Positions 1 through 5,251 of a stretch of 7,783 nucleotides of DNA are shown here, one piece after another. The notes under the pieces are model-generated. The model ran no database searches. It had not been told where the DNA came from and was given only the letters and a program-made list of their open reading frames with translations. A program made the position numbers and the translations under genes. Origin of the DNA: JBJXGF01 sp046153015 (lineage in GTDB: Bacteria > Actinomycetota > Acidimicrobiia > Acidimicrobiales > CAIXPF01); assembly GCA_046153015.1 (NCBI GenBank), contig JBJXGF010000065.1, positions 1-7,783 of the forward strand, in the 5' to 3' direction. Position 1 is the stretch's first letter, and every line of letters begins with the position of its first letter.

Positions 1-214
1 AGCCGCCGCCGCTCCAGCCGCCCGCCGCGGGGCCGGCGCCGGGCGAGGCCGCGGCGGCGCCGGCCGAACGGCCGACCGATGCGAACGCCGAGAGGAGCTT
101 CACCGTGTCGGCGTGGCCGGCCGGGCAGGCGGCCGGCAGACCGGCGTCGCTCATCGGGCGGCTCACCTCGAACACGTCGTCACAGGTGCGGCAGCGGAAC
201 TCGTAGACGGCCAT
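1..214 (-). CDS. FmdB-family zinc-ribbon protein (C-terminus cut by window edge)
   Basis: Reading leftward from ATG at 214, 71 codons are open to the window edge. The product starts MAVYEFRCRTCDDVFEV, the classic N-terminus of FmdB regulatory-type small zinc ribbons. Probable zinc ligands are Cys8 and Cys11 (CxxC) and a second knuckle CPAGH with Cys30 and His34, the actinobacterial variant in which the usual second CxxC is C-x3-H. A VKLLSAFA segment follows, then an Ala/Gly/Pro-rich tail from about residue 50, a common low-complexity end in this family. The function of FmdB proteins is poorly known; a link to amidase regulation is historical and should not be transferred. The gene is divergent from the aldolase at 307. 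A hairpin lies directly before its start codon. Family call is firm; biological role unknown. Confidence 0.85.
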   Translation of the reverse strand, partial: MAVYEFRCRTCDDVFEVSRPMSDAGLPAACPAGHADTVKLLSAFASVGRSAGAAAASPGAGPAAGGWSGGG

Positions 215-230
215 GCGCCAATCGTGGCGC
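215..230 (-). promoter_or_regulatory. Perfect inverted repeat abutting the fmdB-like start codon
   Basis: Read on the minus strand, GCGCCA-CGAT-TGGCGC ends exactly at the base before ATG. Arms are 6 bp with a 4-base loop. A purine-rich Shine-Dalgarno-like GGGAGG sits just upstream of the hairpin, so the hairpin fills the space between ribosome site and start codon. It could be an mRNA hairpin affecting initiation or a protein-binding dyad. The repeat is seen directly; any role is inference. Confidence 0.45.
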
Positions 231-294
231 CTCCCGCCCGAACCGGTCAGAAACTCGGGGAGCGCCGCCCCGCCACGCGCCCCGCCGGCGACGC

Positions 295-300
295 TACGGT
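295..300 (+). promoter_or_regulatory. Candidate -10 element (TACGGT) for a leaderless aldolase mRNA
   Basis: TACGGT matches the actinobacterial TAnnnT -10 pattern and is followed by six bases and the ATG at 307, placing the predicted transcription start at or next to the A of the start codon. No Shine-Dalgarno is visible before the aldolase and no clear -35 box was seen. The same arrangement recurs before three other genes in the window. Confidence 0.45.
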
Positions 301-306
301 CCCCGC

Positions 307-1101
307 ATGGCTGCCCTCAACCCGCTCAAGGCCCGCCTCGCCGCCGGGGAGGCCGTGTCGGTGTGCCTCGTGTCGTCGCCCAGTGTGCCCAGCGCGCTGG
401 CCCTGGCGCGGGCCGGCTTCGACGGCCTGATGTTCGACCTCGAGCACTGCCCGATCACGATCGAGACCGCCCAAGCCATGATCGCGGCAACGCTCGGCGC
501 CGGCTGCACGCCGCTCGTGCGCGTGCCGTGGAACGTGCCGTGGCTGGCCAAGCCGGTGCTCGACGCCGGGGCCATGGGCGTGATCTTCCCGATGGTCACC
601 ACGGCGCAGGAGGCGGCGGCCGCGGTGGCCGCGGTGCGCTACCCGCCCGTCGGCGAGCGGGGCTTCGGGCCCATCTACGCCGCCCCCGCCTGGGGGGTCG
701 ACCTCGGCCGCTACGGGCAGATCGCCGACGAGGAGGTGCTCTGCATCGCGCTGATCGAGCACCAGCGGGCCATCGCCAACCTGGAGGAGATCGTGGCCGT
801 GCCCGGCCTCGACGTGGCCGCGCTCGCCCCGTTCGACCTGGCCTACAGCTACGGCAAGCGCGGCCCCCGCCCCGGCGACCCCGACCTCGCCGCCGCGGTG
901 GAGCGCTTCGAGTCGGTCGTGGGGCCGAGCCCGGTGATCCTCGGCGGCGGCGCCGGGCGGGCCGAGGACACGGCCCGGATGATCGAGCGGGGCTACCGCT
1001 TCCTCATCGCCGGGATGGACGTGGCGTTCCTGCAGGCCGGCGCCGCTCGGGCGCTGGCCCCGTTCAAGGCGGCGCAGGCGCCCCCGCCGAACGGGTCGTG
1101 A
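307..1101 (+). CDS. HpcH/HpaI aldolase family protein (class II, metal-dependent)
   Basis: A 264-residue protein of the pyruvate-aldolase/citrate-lyase-like TIM-barrel family, close to the usual 250-270. Relatives cleave or form C-C bonds using a divalent metal and pyruvate or a similar enolate. Family landmarks are MFDLEH (residues 42-47; His47 matches the catalytic His of HpaI), VRVPW with Arg72, LDAGAMGVIFPMV (85-97), RYPPVGERGFG (111-121), metal ligand Glu151 in IEHQ, and metal ligand Asp177 in LAPFDLAYSYG, where many relatives read GPxDLS. These pairings are from memory of HpaI (H45, R70, E149, D175). Longer upstream reading in frame is Arg/Pro-rich and unrelated, so ATG 307 was chosen; it also fits the leaderless promoter. 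Its end lies six bases from the convergent crotonase gene. Substrate unknown. Confidence 0.88.
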   Translation: MAALNPLKARLAAGEAVSVCLVSSPSVPSALALARAGFDGLMFDLEHCPITIETAQAMIAATLGAGCTPLVRVPWNVPWLAKPVLDAGAMGVIFPMVTTAQEAAAAVAAVRYPPVGERGFGPIYAAPAWGVDLGRYGQIADEEVLCIALIEHQRAIANLEEIVAVPGLDVAALAPFDLAYSYGKRGPRPGDPDLAAAVERFESVVGPSPVILGGGAGRAEDTARMIERGYRFLIAGMDVAFLQAGAARALAPFKAAQAPPPNGS

Positions 1102-1107
1102 GCCGGC

Positions 1108-1917
1108 TCAGCGCCCGGTGAACTCCGGCGGCCGCTTCTCGACGAACGCGGTGCGGCCCTCCTCGAAATCCTTCGTCAGCCGGGCGAAGTGCAGCGCCAT
1201 GCCCTGGTGGGCGTAGGCCCGCTCGATGGTCGGCTCCTCCCAGCCCTTGTACACCGCCGCCTTGGTGTAGCCGTAGACCCGGGTGGGGCCGCCGGCCAGC
1301 TCGTGGGCGAGGCGCAGGGTCTCGGCCGCGAGCTCCGCGGCGGGCACGACCCGGGAGACGAGGCCCCAGCGTTCGCACTCCTGCGGGCCGAGCGTGGGCG
1401 CCAGCAGCGCCCATTCGAGCGCCTTGCCGATCCCCACGAACTGCTGCAGCAGGCTGGTGCCGGTGGCGATGCCCCGCTTGGTGAACGGGATGGCCAGGGT
1501 GGCGGAGTCGGACATGAGCCGCAGGTCGCAGGCCAGGGCCAGGTTGAACCCGGCGCCGTGAGCGTGTCCGTTGACCATGGCGATCACCGGCTTGGACAGC
1601 GCCCGCAGCCGCTCCACGACGAGGGGCCAGCGGCCCTCGCCCTGCACGTACTGCTTCACCTCGTCGTGGTACGGGCGCAAGGGTTGGTCGGGCTCGCCCA
1701 TGCCCCGCAGGTCGTCCCCCGCACAGAAGGCCCGCCCGGCGCCGGTGAGCACCACCGCCCGGCAGTCCCGGTCACGGTCGAGCACGTCGAGCGCGTCGAG
1801 CAGCTCCACGCCGATGCGCACGTTGAGCGCGTTGAGCTTCTCGGGGCGGTTCATCACCAGCGTGGCGACGGCGCCGTCGCGCTGCACCAGCAGGTAGCGG
1901 TACTCCTCCGGGGTCAC
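1108..1917 (-). CDS. Enoyl-CoA hydratase/isomerase (crotonase) family protein lacking both hydratase glutamates
   Basis: A 269-residue crotonase-fold protein starting at GTG 1917, which overlaps the TGA of the upstream SnoaL-like gene as GTGA, implying translational coupling. Landmarks are MNRPEKLNALN (22-32), AFCAGDDL (63-70, first oxyanion-hole segment), VNGHAHGAGFNLALACDLRL (115-134, second segment) and the C-terminal EEGRTAFVEKRPPEFTGR with the usual SEDxxEGxxAFxEKRxPxFxGR form. By hand alignment to rat hydratase, the position of Glu144 is Asn125 and that of Glu164 is Phe145, so the standard two-glutamate hydration chemistry is unlikely. Many divergent crotonases (isomerases, thioesterases, hydrolases) show such changes. 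The longer frame extending to 2340 only shadows the upstream gene. Probably acts on an acyl-CoA; exact reaction unknown. Confidence 0.88.
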   Translation of the reverse strand: MTPEEYRYLLVQRDGAVATLVMNRPEKLNALNVRIGVELLDALDVLDRDRDCRAVVLTGAGRAFCAGDDLRGMGEPDQPLRPYHDEVKQYVQGEGRWPLVVERLRALSKPVIAMVNGHAHGAGFNLALACDLRLMSDSATLAIPFTKRGIATGTSLLQQFVGIGKALEWALLAPTLGPQECERWGLVSRVVPAAELAAETLRLAHELAGGPTRVYGYTKAAVYKGWEEPTIERAYAHQGMALHFARLTKDFEEGRTAFVEKRPPEFTGR

Positions 1918-2393
1918 CTCGTGCGCCCCATCTGCAGCAGGTCCTCCCCCGCCCAGGACTGCTCGAAGGGCACGGTGAAGTACGGCGTGAACTGCATCCG
2001 GGCGAAGCGCCAGCCCTGCGCGGTGCGCACGTAGCGGTCGTCGTACCGGCCCGCCACCCGGTAGGCCACGCCGTGGGAGACGGTCTTGGCCTCGAGGTAG
2101 GCGAAGCCGGTCCCCTCGTCGCCGTCGACCTCGACGGCGTGGTTGTGCACGAACTGCTTCACGAACTGCAGCACCGAGGGCAGGTTGCCGAAGAACTTGG
2201 CCACGTTGGTCGTGGCGCCCAGGTAGCCGTAGTCGATCTCGGCGTCGGCGGCGAAGAGCGCGACCACCTCGTCGATGCGGGTCTGGTTGATGTGATCGTG
2301 GAAGCGCAGCCGCAGGAGCCGGATGTCCTCGATGTCGCAAAGCCGCTGCACCTTCGCCTCCAGCGCAGCCAGCCGGGCCTCGGCGTCGGCCAT
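1914..2393 (-). CDS. SnoaL-like / NTF2-fold protein (SnoaL_4 type)
   Basis: A 159-residue protein with the alpha+beta cone fold expected of the scytalone-dehydratase/SnoaL superfamily. An N-terminal helix, ADAEARLAALEAKVQRL, leads into LCDIEDIRLLRLRFHDHINQTRIDEVVALFAADAEIDYG (18-56), the typical 'helix, small dimer pocket, acidic strand' region. His83 and His85 (FVHNHAVEVDGD) and YRVAGRYDDRYVRTAQGWRFARM (111-133) form the later sheet. Start ATG 2393 has a G-rich ribosome site (GGGGGGA at 2399-2405) at good spacing; upstream in-frame sequence looks non-coding. It is the first gene of a pair with the crotonase (GTGA overlap). Relatives act as dehydratases, cyclases, isomerases or ring-hydroxylating dioxygenase small subunits; none can be chosen here, but co-translation with a crotonase suggests the same pathway. 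Confidence 0.82.
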   Translation of the reverse strand: MADAEARLAALEAKVQRLCDIEDIRLLRLRFHDHINQTRIDEVVALFAADAEIDYGYLGATTNVAKFFGNLPSVLQFVKQFVHNHAVEVDGDEGTGFAYLEAKTVSHGVAYRVAGRYDDRYVRTAQGWRFARMQFTPYFTVPFEQSWAGEDLLQMGRTR

Positions 2394-2424
2394 GGCGGTC
2401 CCCCCTTCGTGCCGTGCGGGGCGA

Positions 2425-2430
2425 AGACTA
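2425..2430 (-). promoter_or_regulatory. Candidate -10 element (TAGTCT) for the SnoaL-crotonase pair
   Basis: On the minus strand TAGTCT fits TAnnnT and would start a transcript with a leader of roughly 25 bases containing the G-rich ribosome site before ATG 2393. No convincing -35 box was seen. It lies just outside the inverted-repeat element, on the gene side. Confidence 0.3.
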
Positions 2431-2453
2431 GACGGGGCGGCCGGCGCCACGCT

Positions 2454-2568
2454 TGTGGCGGGTTGTTCGCGGACGCCCAAGTATGGTCCGCGCGTACAAC
2501 GTTCCGACCTGCGGTTTTAGCCAGCTGGAACAGGCGTCTACTCGGACCCTCGCGAACAACCCGCCACA
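2454..2568. repeat. 115-bp element bounded by 18-bp perfect inverted repeats
   Basis: Left arm 2454-2471 reads TGTGGCGGGTTGTTCGCG and right arm 2551-2568 is its exact reverse complement. The 79-base core is visibly less GC-rich than the flanking genes and holds no convincing coding frame. CACGC occurs just left of the element (2448-2452, one base away) and immediately right of it (2569-2573), as a 5-bp target duplication would. This suits a miniature inverted-repeat mobile element. Alternatives are a long-stem RNA or a two-site operator. This element plus short flanks accounts for the 202-base gene-free stretch 2394-2595. Confidence 0.6.
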
Positions 2569-2595
2569 CACGCAGGGGCGGCGCCGCGAATCCGG

Positions 2596-2907
2596 TCAGA
2601 ACGGCAGGGATTCGTAGATCTCGACTCGGCCGGCGGGATCTGCCAGCGACGGACAGTGACGGGCTAGGTCGACTGCGGCGTCGAAGTCGTCGGCCTCGAT
2701 GATGAGATAGCCGGTGAGGTCCGCCACGCCGTCGTAACGCTCCTCTGCGGCGATGGTCGCGCGGCGTCCGAAGGGGTGGCCCCCGTCCGTCACCCCGGCG
2801 CCGAGCTGCTGGCACCACGCCGTCCAGGCCGCGGCGAGTCGTCGTTGCTCCTCGGGTGTGTCCCCCATGCCCGGGGGGCCGTGATAGTGGATGACGCACG
2901 TGGTCAC
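2596..2907 (-). CDS. YCII-related (DGPF-type) small protein
   Basis: A 103-residue ferredoxin-like-fold protein, the usual size for YCII/DGPF proteins. Typical elements are the N-terminal strand VTTCVIHYHG, TPEEQRRLAAAWTAWCQQLGAGVTDGGHPFG (17-47; in this family a conserved Asp/Gly turn lies here, Asp41-Gly-Gly), then DLTGYLIIEADDFDAAVDLARHCPSL (63-88) and the final strand GRVEIYESLPF. It starts at GTG 2907, which overlaps the TGA of the upstream SnoaL-like gene as GTGA. It is the last gene of the ArsR-led cassette. YCII proteins are often encoded beside ECF sigma factors and SnoaL or AHSA1 proteins in stress or small-molecule response units; their biochemical role is mostly unknown. Family call is strong. 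Confidence 0.85.
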   Translation of the reverse strand: MTTCVIHYHGPPGMGDTPEEQRRLAAAWTAWCQQLGAGVTDGGHPFGRRATIAAEERYDGVADLTGYLIIEADDFDAAVDLARHCPSLADPAGRVEIYESLPF

Positions 2908-3272
2908 GAGGCGGCGCCGGTCATGAAGGCCATGAACGCGGCGCCGTCGACGATGATCTCGCTGGCGGCGATGCGGCCATCGACCACGGTGAGATGCTCG
3001 GCGATCTTGACCGCGCTGGCGCCGTGGACCGCTCGGTAGAGCTGGAATGCGTCCTGGCCGTCGTACCCCTCGGCGACCATCGTCGTCGTCGCCCGTTCGG
3101 GCCATCCGCCTCCCGCCAGGAACGCCTCCCGGCCCTCGACGCGGTGCTGGCCGGCGTCGAACACGAACGAGTCGTGGAGCAGGGGGCGCAGCGCATCGGG
3201 CCCTTCGCCGCTCGTCCACGCGTCGAAGTAGCGGCGGGCGACCGTCCGGGTGGTCGCGGTGTCGGTGGTCAT
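2904..3272 (-). CDS. SnoaL-like nuclear transport factor 2 family protein
   Basis: A 122-residue NTF2-like protein. TVARRYFDAWTSGEGPDALRPLLHDSFVFDAG (10-41) is the typical helix pair and first strand of small SnoaL-like proteins, followed by VEGREAFLAG and the strand pair VKIAEHLTVVDGRIAASEIIVDG (88-110), ending AAFMAFMTGAAS. ATG 3272 overlaps the TGA of the AHSA1 gene (ATGA) and has its own strong Shine-Dalgarno, AAAGGAG, inside the end of that gene. Its stop overlaps the YCII start. No catalytic residues can be assigned with confidence; such proteins may bind or isomerise small molecules. It differs clearly from the 159-residue SnoaL-like protein at 1914-2393, so the two are not a recent duplication. 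Confidence 0.83.
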   Translation of the reverse strand: MTTDTATTRTVARRYFDAWTSGEGPDALRPLLHDSFVFDAGQHRVEGREAFLAGGGWPERATTTMVAEGYDGQDAFQLYRAVHGASAVKIAEHLTVVDGRIAASEIIVDGAAFMAFMTGAAS

Positions 3273-3280
3273 GTTGGGCT

Positions 3281-3287
3281 CTCCTTT
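3281..3287 (-). promoter_or_regulatory. Strong ribosome binding site for the 122-residue SnoaL-like gene
   Basis: AAAGGAG on the minus strand lies eight bases before ATG 3272, within the last codons of the AHSA1 gene. It fixes the start and allows independent initiation, which could keep the downstream genes translated even if the AHSA1 frame is broken. Confidence 0.7.
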
Positions 3288-3310
3288 GTGGATTCGAGTG
3301 TGGATTCGAG
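3288..3310. repeat. Short 12-bp tandem repeat in the AHSA1 C-terminus
   Basis: GTGGATTCGAG(T) occurs twice with a 12-base period (3288-3299 and 3300-3310), encoding LEST-LEST at the end of the AHSA1 protein just before the next gene's ribosome site. It keeps frame and looks like a small duplication. Confidence 0.7.
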
Positions 3311-3719
3311 ATAGCGGTCGAGGCACGCCAGCGCCGCCGCCCAACCCGCCTCGAACAGCGCGGGATCGGCGTCGGGCCCGATGCGGTCGTGGACCAGCTC
3401 GATGCGGGTGGACCCGTGGCCCGCCTCGGCGAGGGTGATCGTGATCAGGGTCTCGGCGCGCTCGTCATCCCACCGGTTGGTCATCACCAGCAGCCGGGGC
3501 GGGTCGAGCGCCTCGATGCGGCCGTGGAGCACCCTGGTGGCGGCGCCGTGGTGCATCACCCAGCGGCAGGCGCCGCCGACGCGCAGGTCGATCTCGACCT
3601 CGGAGGTCTCCACGTCGGGCGGCCCCACCACTGCCTCGCCTGGTCGGGCTCGACGATGGCGCGGAACACCGCCTCGATCGGGGCTCGCGCCACCCGCACC
3701 AGCCGGACCGGACCGCCGC

Positions 3720-4040
3720 TCATCGGTGCGACTCGAGGTGGGCCACGAGCGAGTCGAGCGTGGCGCTCCAGAAGGCGACCTGATCGCCGAGCCACGCCTG
3801 CGCGTGGTGGAGCGGCTCGCCGCGCAGGCGGCACAGCTGGTGCCGACCGGCCCGGCGCCGTTCGATCAGGCCGGCGGCCTCGAGCACCCGCAGGTGCTTG
3901 GACACCGCCGGCGCCGACATGGCCAGCGGCGCCCGGAGCTCGGCGACCGAGGCGTCCCCATGGACGAGGCGGGCGACGATCCCGCGGCGGGTCTCGTCGG
4001 CCAGCGCGGCGTAGATGTCCGAGAGCTCCGGGGCAGCCAT
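3720..4040 (-). CDS. ArsR-family winged-helix transcriptional regulator
   Basis: A 106-residue dimeric DNA-binding repressor of the ArsR type. IYAALADETRRGIVARLVHGDASVAELRAPLAMSAPAVSKHLRVLEAAGLIERRRAGRHQLCRL (9-72) carries the first helices, the recognition helix SAPAVSKHLRVLEAAGL and the winged hairpin ERRRAGRH. The ELCVC-type metal box of arsenic/cadmium sensors is absent (the site reads AELRAPLAM), so an organic ligand or protein signal is more likely than metal. The C-terminal region around AWLGDQVAFWSATLDSLVAHL resembles ArsR members encoded with AHSA1 proteins. The stop overlaps the AHSA1 start (ATGA). A perfect palindrome immediately upstream suggests autorepression. No Shine-Dalgarno precedes ATG 4040; a leaderless start fits. 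Confidence 0.9.
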   Translation of the reverse strand: MAAPELSDIYAALADETRRGIVARLVHGDASVAELRAPLAMSAPAVSKHLRVLEAAGLIERRRAGRHQLCRLRGEPLHHAQAWLGDQVAFWSATLDSLVAHLESHR

Positions 4041-4047
4041 GCCGCGA

Positions 4048-4068
4048 AGCTTAACCGATGGGTTAAGC
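4048..4068 (-). promoter_or_regulatory. Palindromic ArsR operator overlapping a leaderless -10 box
   Basis: GCTTAACC-GATG-GGTTAAGC (plus strand, 4049-4068) is a perfect dyad with 8-bp arms; an imperfect extension (CGCG after two mismatches) continues on both sides. On the minus strand TAAGCT (4053-4048) fits the TAnnnT -10 pattern and is followed by seven bases and ATG 4040. A dimer bound to this dyad would cover the -10 box, the standard geometry for ArsR autorepression. The dehydrogenase stop is only nine bases away on the other side, so readthrough from that gene is also possible. The dyad is seen; binding by the adjacent ArsR is inference. Confidence 0.75.
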
Positions 4069-4076
4069 GACGCGCC

Positions 4077-5162
4077 TCAGAACACGATCACCGCCCGGGC
4101 GGCCTGGCCTCGGCGGAGCCGGTCGTACGCGGCGGCCACGTCGTGGAGCTCGATGCGCTGGGAGATCAGCTCGTCGAGCAGCAGGCGGCCCTGGCGGTAG
4201 AGCTCCACGTAGCGGGGCACGTCCACGGCGAAGCGGTTGGCGCCCATGTACACCCCCCGCACTCCCCTGCCCTCGAGGAAGGCGGACGCCGGCAGCACCA
4301 CCTCGGCGTCTTCGGGGAGCACGCCGATCACGTAGGCCGTGCCGCCGGCCCGGGCCATGGCGAACGCCTGGGCGACCGTGGCGGGCGAGCCGACCGCCTC
4401 GAACGCATGGTCGACCCCGCCGACCGAGCGCCGACGCACCTCGGCCACCGGGTCATCGGCGGCCAGCACGAGGTCGGTGGCGCCGAAGCGGCGGGCCAGC
4501 TCGAGCTTCTCGGCGCTGGTGTCGACGGCCATGATGCGGGCGGCGCCGGCCAGCCGGGCGCCCTGCACCACGTTGAGCCCCACGCCGCCGCAGCCGATGA
4601 CCGCCGCGGTCTCGCCCGGGCGCAGCCCGGCGGCGCGCTGCACGGCGCCGATCCCGGTGGTGACCGCGCACCCGAGCAGCGCCGCCCGGTCGAGCGGGAC
4701 CTCGGCCGGGATGCGCACGAGCGACCGCTCGTGCACGAGCATCCGCTCGGCGAACGCGCCGACGTAGCCCATCGCCGACAGCGCCGCGCCGCCCGCCGCC
4801 AGGCGCAGGCGGGGCGCTTCCCCCGGGCCCCGCGCCGTGCGGGCCTTGTCCCGGCACAGCCACAGCTCGCCGGTGAGGCAGAAGCGGCAGGCGCCGCAGG
4901 AGACCGACACGCAGGCCACCACGTGGTCGCCGGCGGCCAGCCCGGTGATCTCGGCGCCGACGGCCTCGACCACGCCGGCGGCCTCGTGGCCGAGCACGAG
5001 CGGGGCGGACCGGGTGATGCGGCCGTCGATGAGGTTGAGCTCGCTGCCGCAGAGCCCGGCGGCGGCGGTGCGCACCAGCACCTCGTGCGCGCCCGGCGCG
5101 GCGATCTCCACCTCGACCACCTCCGGCCGGCCGGGGATGGTGTGGAGCACCGCCGCACGCAC
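4077..5162 (-). CDS. Zinc-dependent medium-chain alcohol dehydrogenase, probably NAD-linked
   Basis: A 361-residue medium-chain dehydrogenase with an intact zinc set. Catalytic zinc ligands are Cys38 (GLCGSE), His59-Glu60 (GHEAAGVVEAVG) and Cys165 (LLGCAVTTG). The structural zinc lobe holds Cys89, Cys92, Cys95 and Cys103. The Rossmann motif GCGGVG is at 190-195, and Asp214 at the end of the second strand (MAVDTSAEKL) favours NAD over NADP. Overall layout resembles class III-like and polyol-type bacterial enzymes; the family oxidises alcohols or reduces carbonyls in the cytoplasm. GTG 5162 was chosen because it starts directly at the first strand (RAAVLHTIPGRP) and has a TAnnnT box seven bases upstream. 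It is divergent from the 6-oxocamphor-hydrolase-like gene, suggesting a shared pathway in which it could make the ketone substrate. Substrate not determinable. Confidence 0.92.
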   Translation of the reverse strand: MRAAVLHTIPGRPEVVEVEIAAPGAHEVLVRTAAAGLCGSELNLIDGRITRSAPLVLGHEAAGVVEAVGAEITGLAAGDHVVACVSVSCGACRFCLTGELWLCRDKARTARGPGEAPRLRLAAGGAALSAMGYVGAFAERMLVHERSLVRIPAEVPLDRAALLGCAVTTGIGAVQRAAGLRPGETAAVIGCGGVGLNVVQGARLAGAARIMAVDTSAEKLELARRFGATDLVLAADDPVAEVRRRSVGGVDHAFEAVGSPATVAQAFAMARAGGTAYVIGVLPEDAEVVLPASAFLEGRGVRGVYMGANRFAVDVPRYVELYRQGRLLLDELISQRIELHDVAAAYDRLRRGQAARAVIVF

Positions 5163-5169
5163 CCCGGCA

Positions 5170-5175
5170 ACGGTA
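5170..5175 (-). promoter_or_regulatory. Candidate -10 element (TACCGT) for leaderless dehydrogenase mRNA
   Basis: On the minus strand TACCGT is followed by seven bases and the GTG start at 5162. No ribosome site or clear -35 box is visible. It lies in the 89-bp intergenic region shared with the divergent hydrolase gene. Confidence 0.4.
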
Positions 5176-5209
5176 TCGGGCGAAGCCGCCGCCGTTCGGG
5201 CCGGCGCTC

Positions 5210-5215
5210 TAGTGT
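5210..5215 (+). promoter_or_regulatory. Candidate -10 element (TAGTGT) for the hydrolase gene
   Basis: TAGTGT fits TAnnnT and would start a leader of about 30 bases that contains the ribosome site at 5237-5245. No clear -35 box was found. It faces away from the dehydrogenase promoter about 35 bp away, so one regulator could control both. Confidence 0.3.
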
Positions 5216-5236
5216 GCGCGGCGGGCCGACGATCAC

Positions 5237-5245
5237 GAGGAGGGG
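5237..5245 (+). promoter_or_regulatory. Ribosome binding site deciding the GTG start at 5252
   Basis: GAGGAGGGG lies six bases before GTG 5252, a strong Shine-Dalgarno at ideal spacing that supports this GTG as the start of the hydrolase-like gene. Confidence 0.75.
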
Positions 5246-5251
5246 CAGAGC

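Larger units (their letters stand above)
3269..3723 (-). pseudogene. AHSA1/SRPBCC-domain protein interrupted by an apparent 1-base frameshift
   Basis: Two frames together give one 151-residue AHSA1-type (SRPBCC fold) protein. Residues 1-33, MSGGPVRLVRVARAPIEAVF to ARQWW, begin at ATG 3723, which overlaps the ArsR stop (ATGA). From about 3625 the family continues in the -1 frame as GPPDVETSEVEIDLRVGG, with VMTNRWDDE, ITLAEAGHGSTRIELVHDRI and FEAGWAAALACLDRYLE, the normal C-terminal helix. Joining them at the GGGG run (3623-3626) restores the common WWGPP motif, so one G appears to be missing. Read literally, the first frame ends after 55 residues, and the rest could start only at an internal GTG (3631) lacking the first strand. 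It may be a sequencing error or a real mutation. AHSA1 proteins bind hydrophobic ligands and often pair with ArsR regulators. Confidence 0.8.

Noticed and set aside
79..306. N-terminal extension of the aldolase from position 79
   Set aside because: The added residues are Arg/Pro-rich, unrelated to the family, and antisense to the fmdB-like gene. The family N-terminus begins right at ATG 307.
1102..1107. Possible terminator in the six-base convergent gap (and likewise at 6047-6052)
   Set aside because: Neither gap nor the adjacent gene ends show a GC stem followed by a T run. Termination there must be by other means or by hairpins inside coding sequence that I could not establish.
1918..2340. 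N-terminal extension of the crotonase to 2340
   Set aside because: It overlaps the SnoaL-like gene in another frame and gives Arg-rich nonsense. The GTGA overlap at 1914-1917 explains the start.
2472..2550. Small coding gene inside the inverted-repeat element
   Set aside because: No start with a ribosome site and no codon-position GC pattern is visible; the short frames crossing it look accidental.
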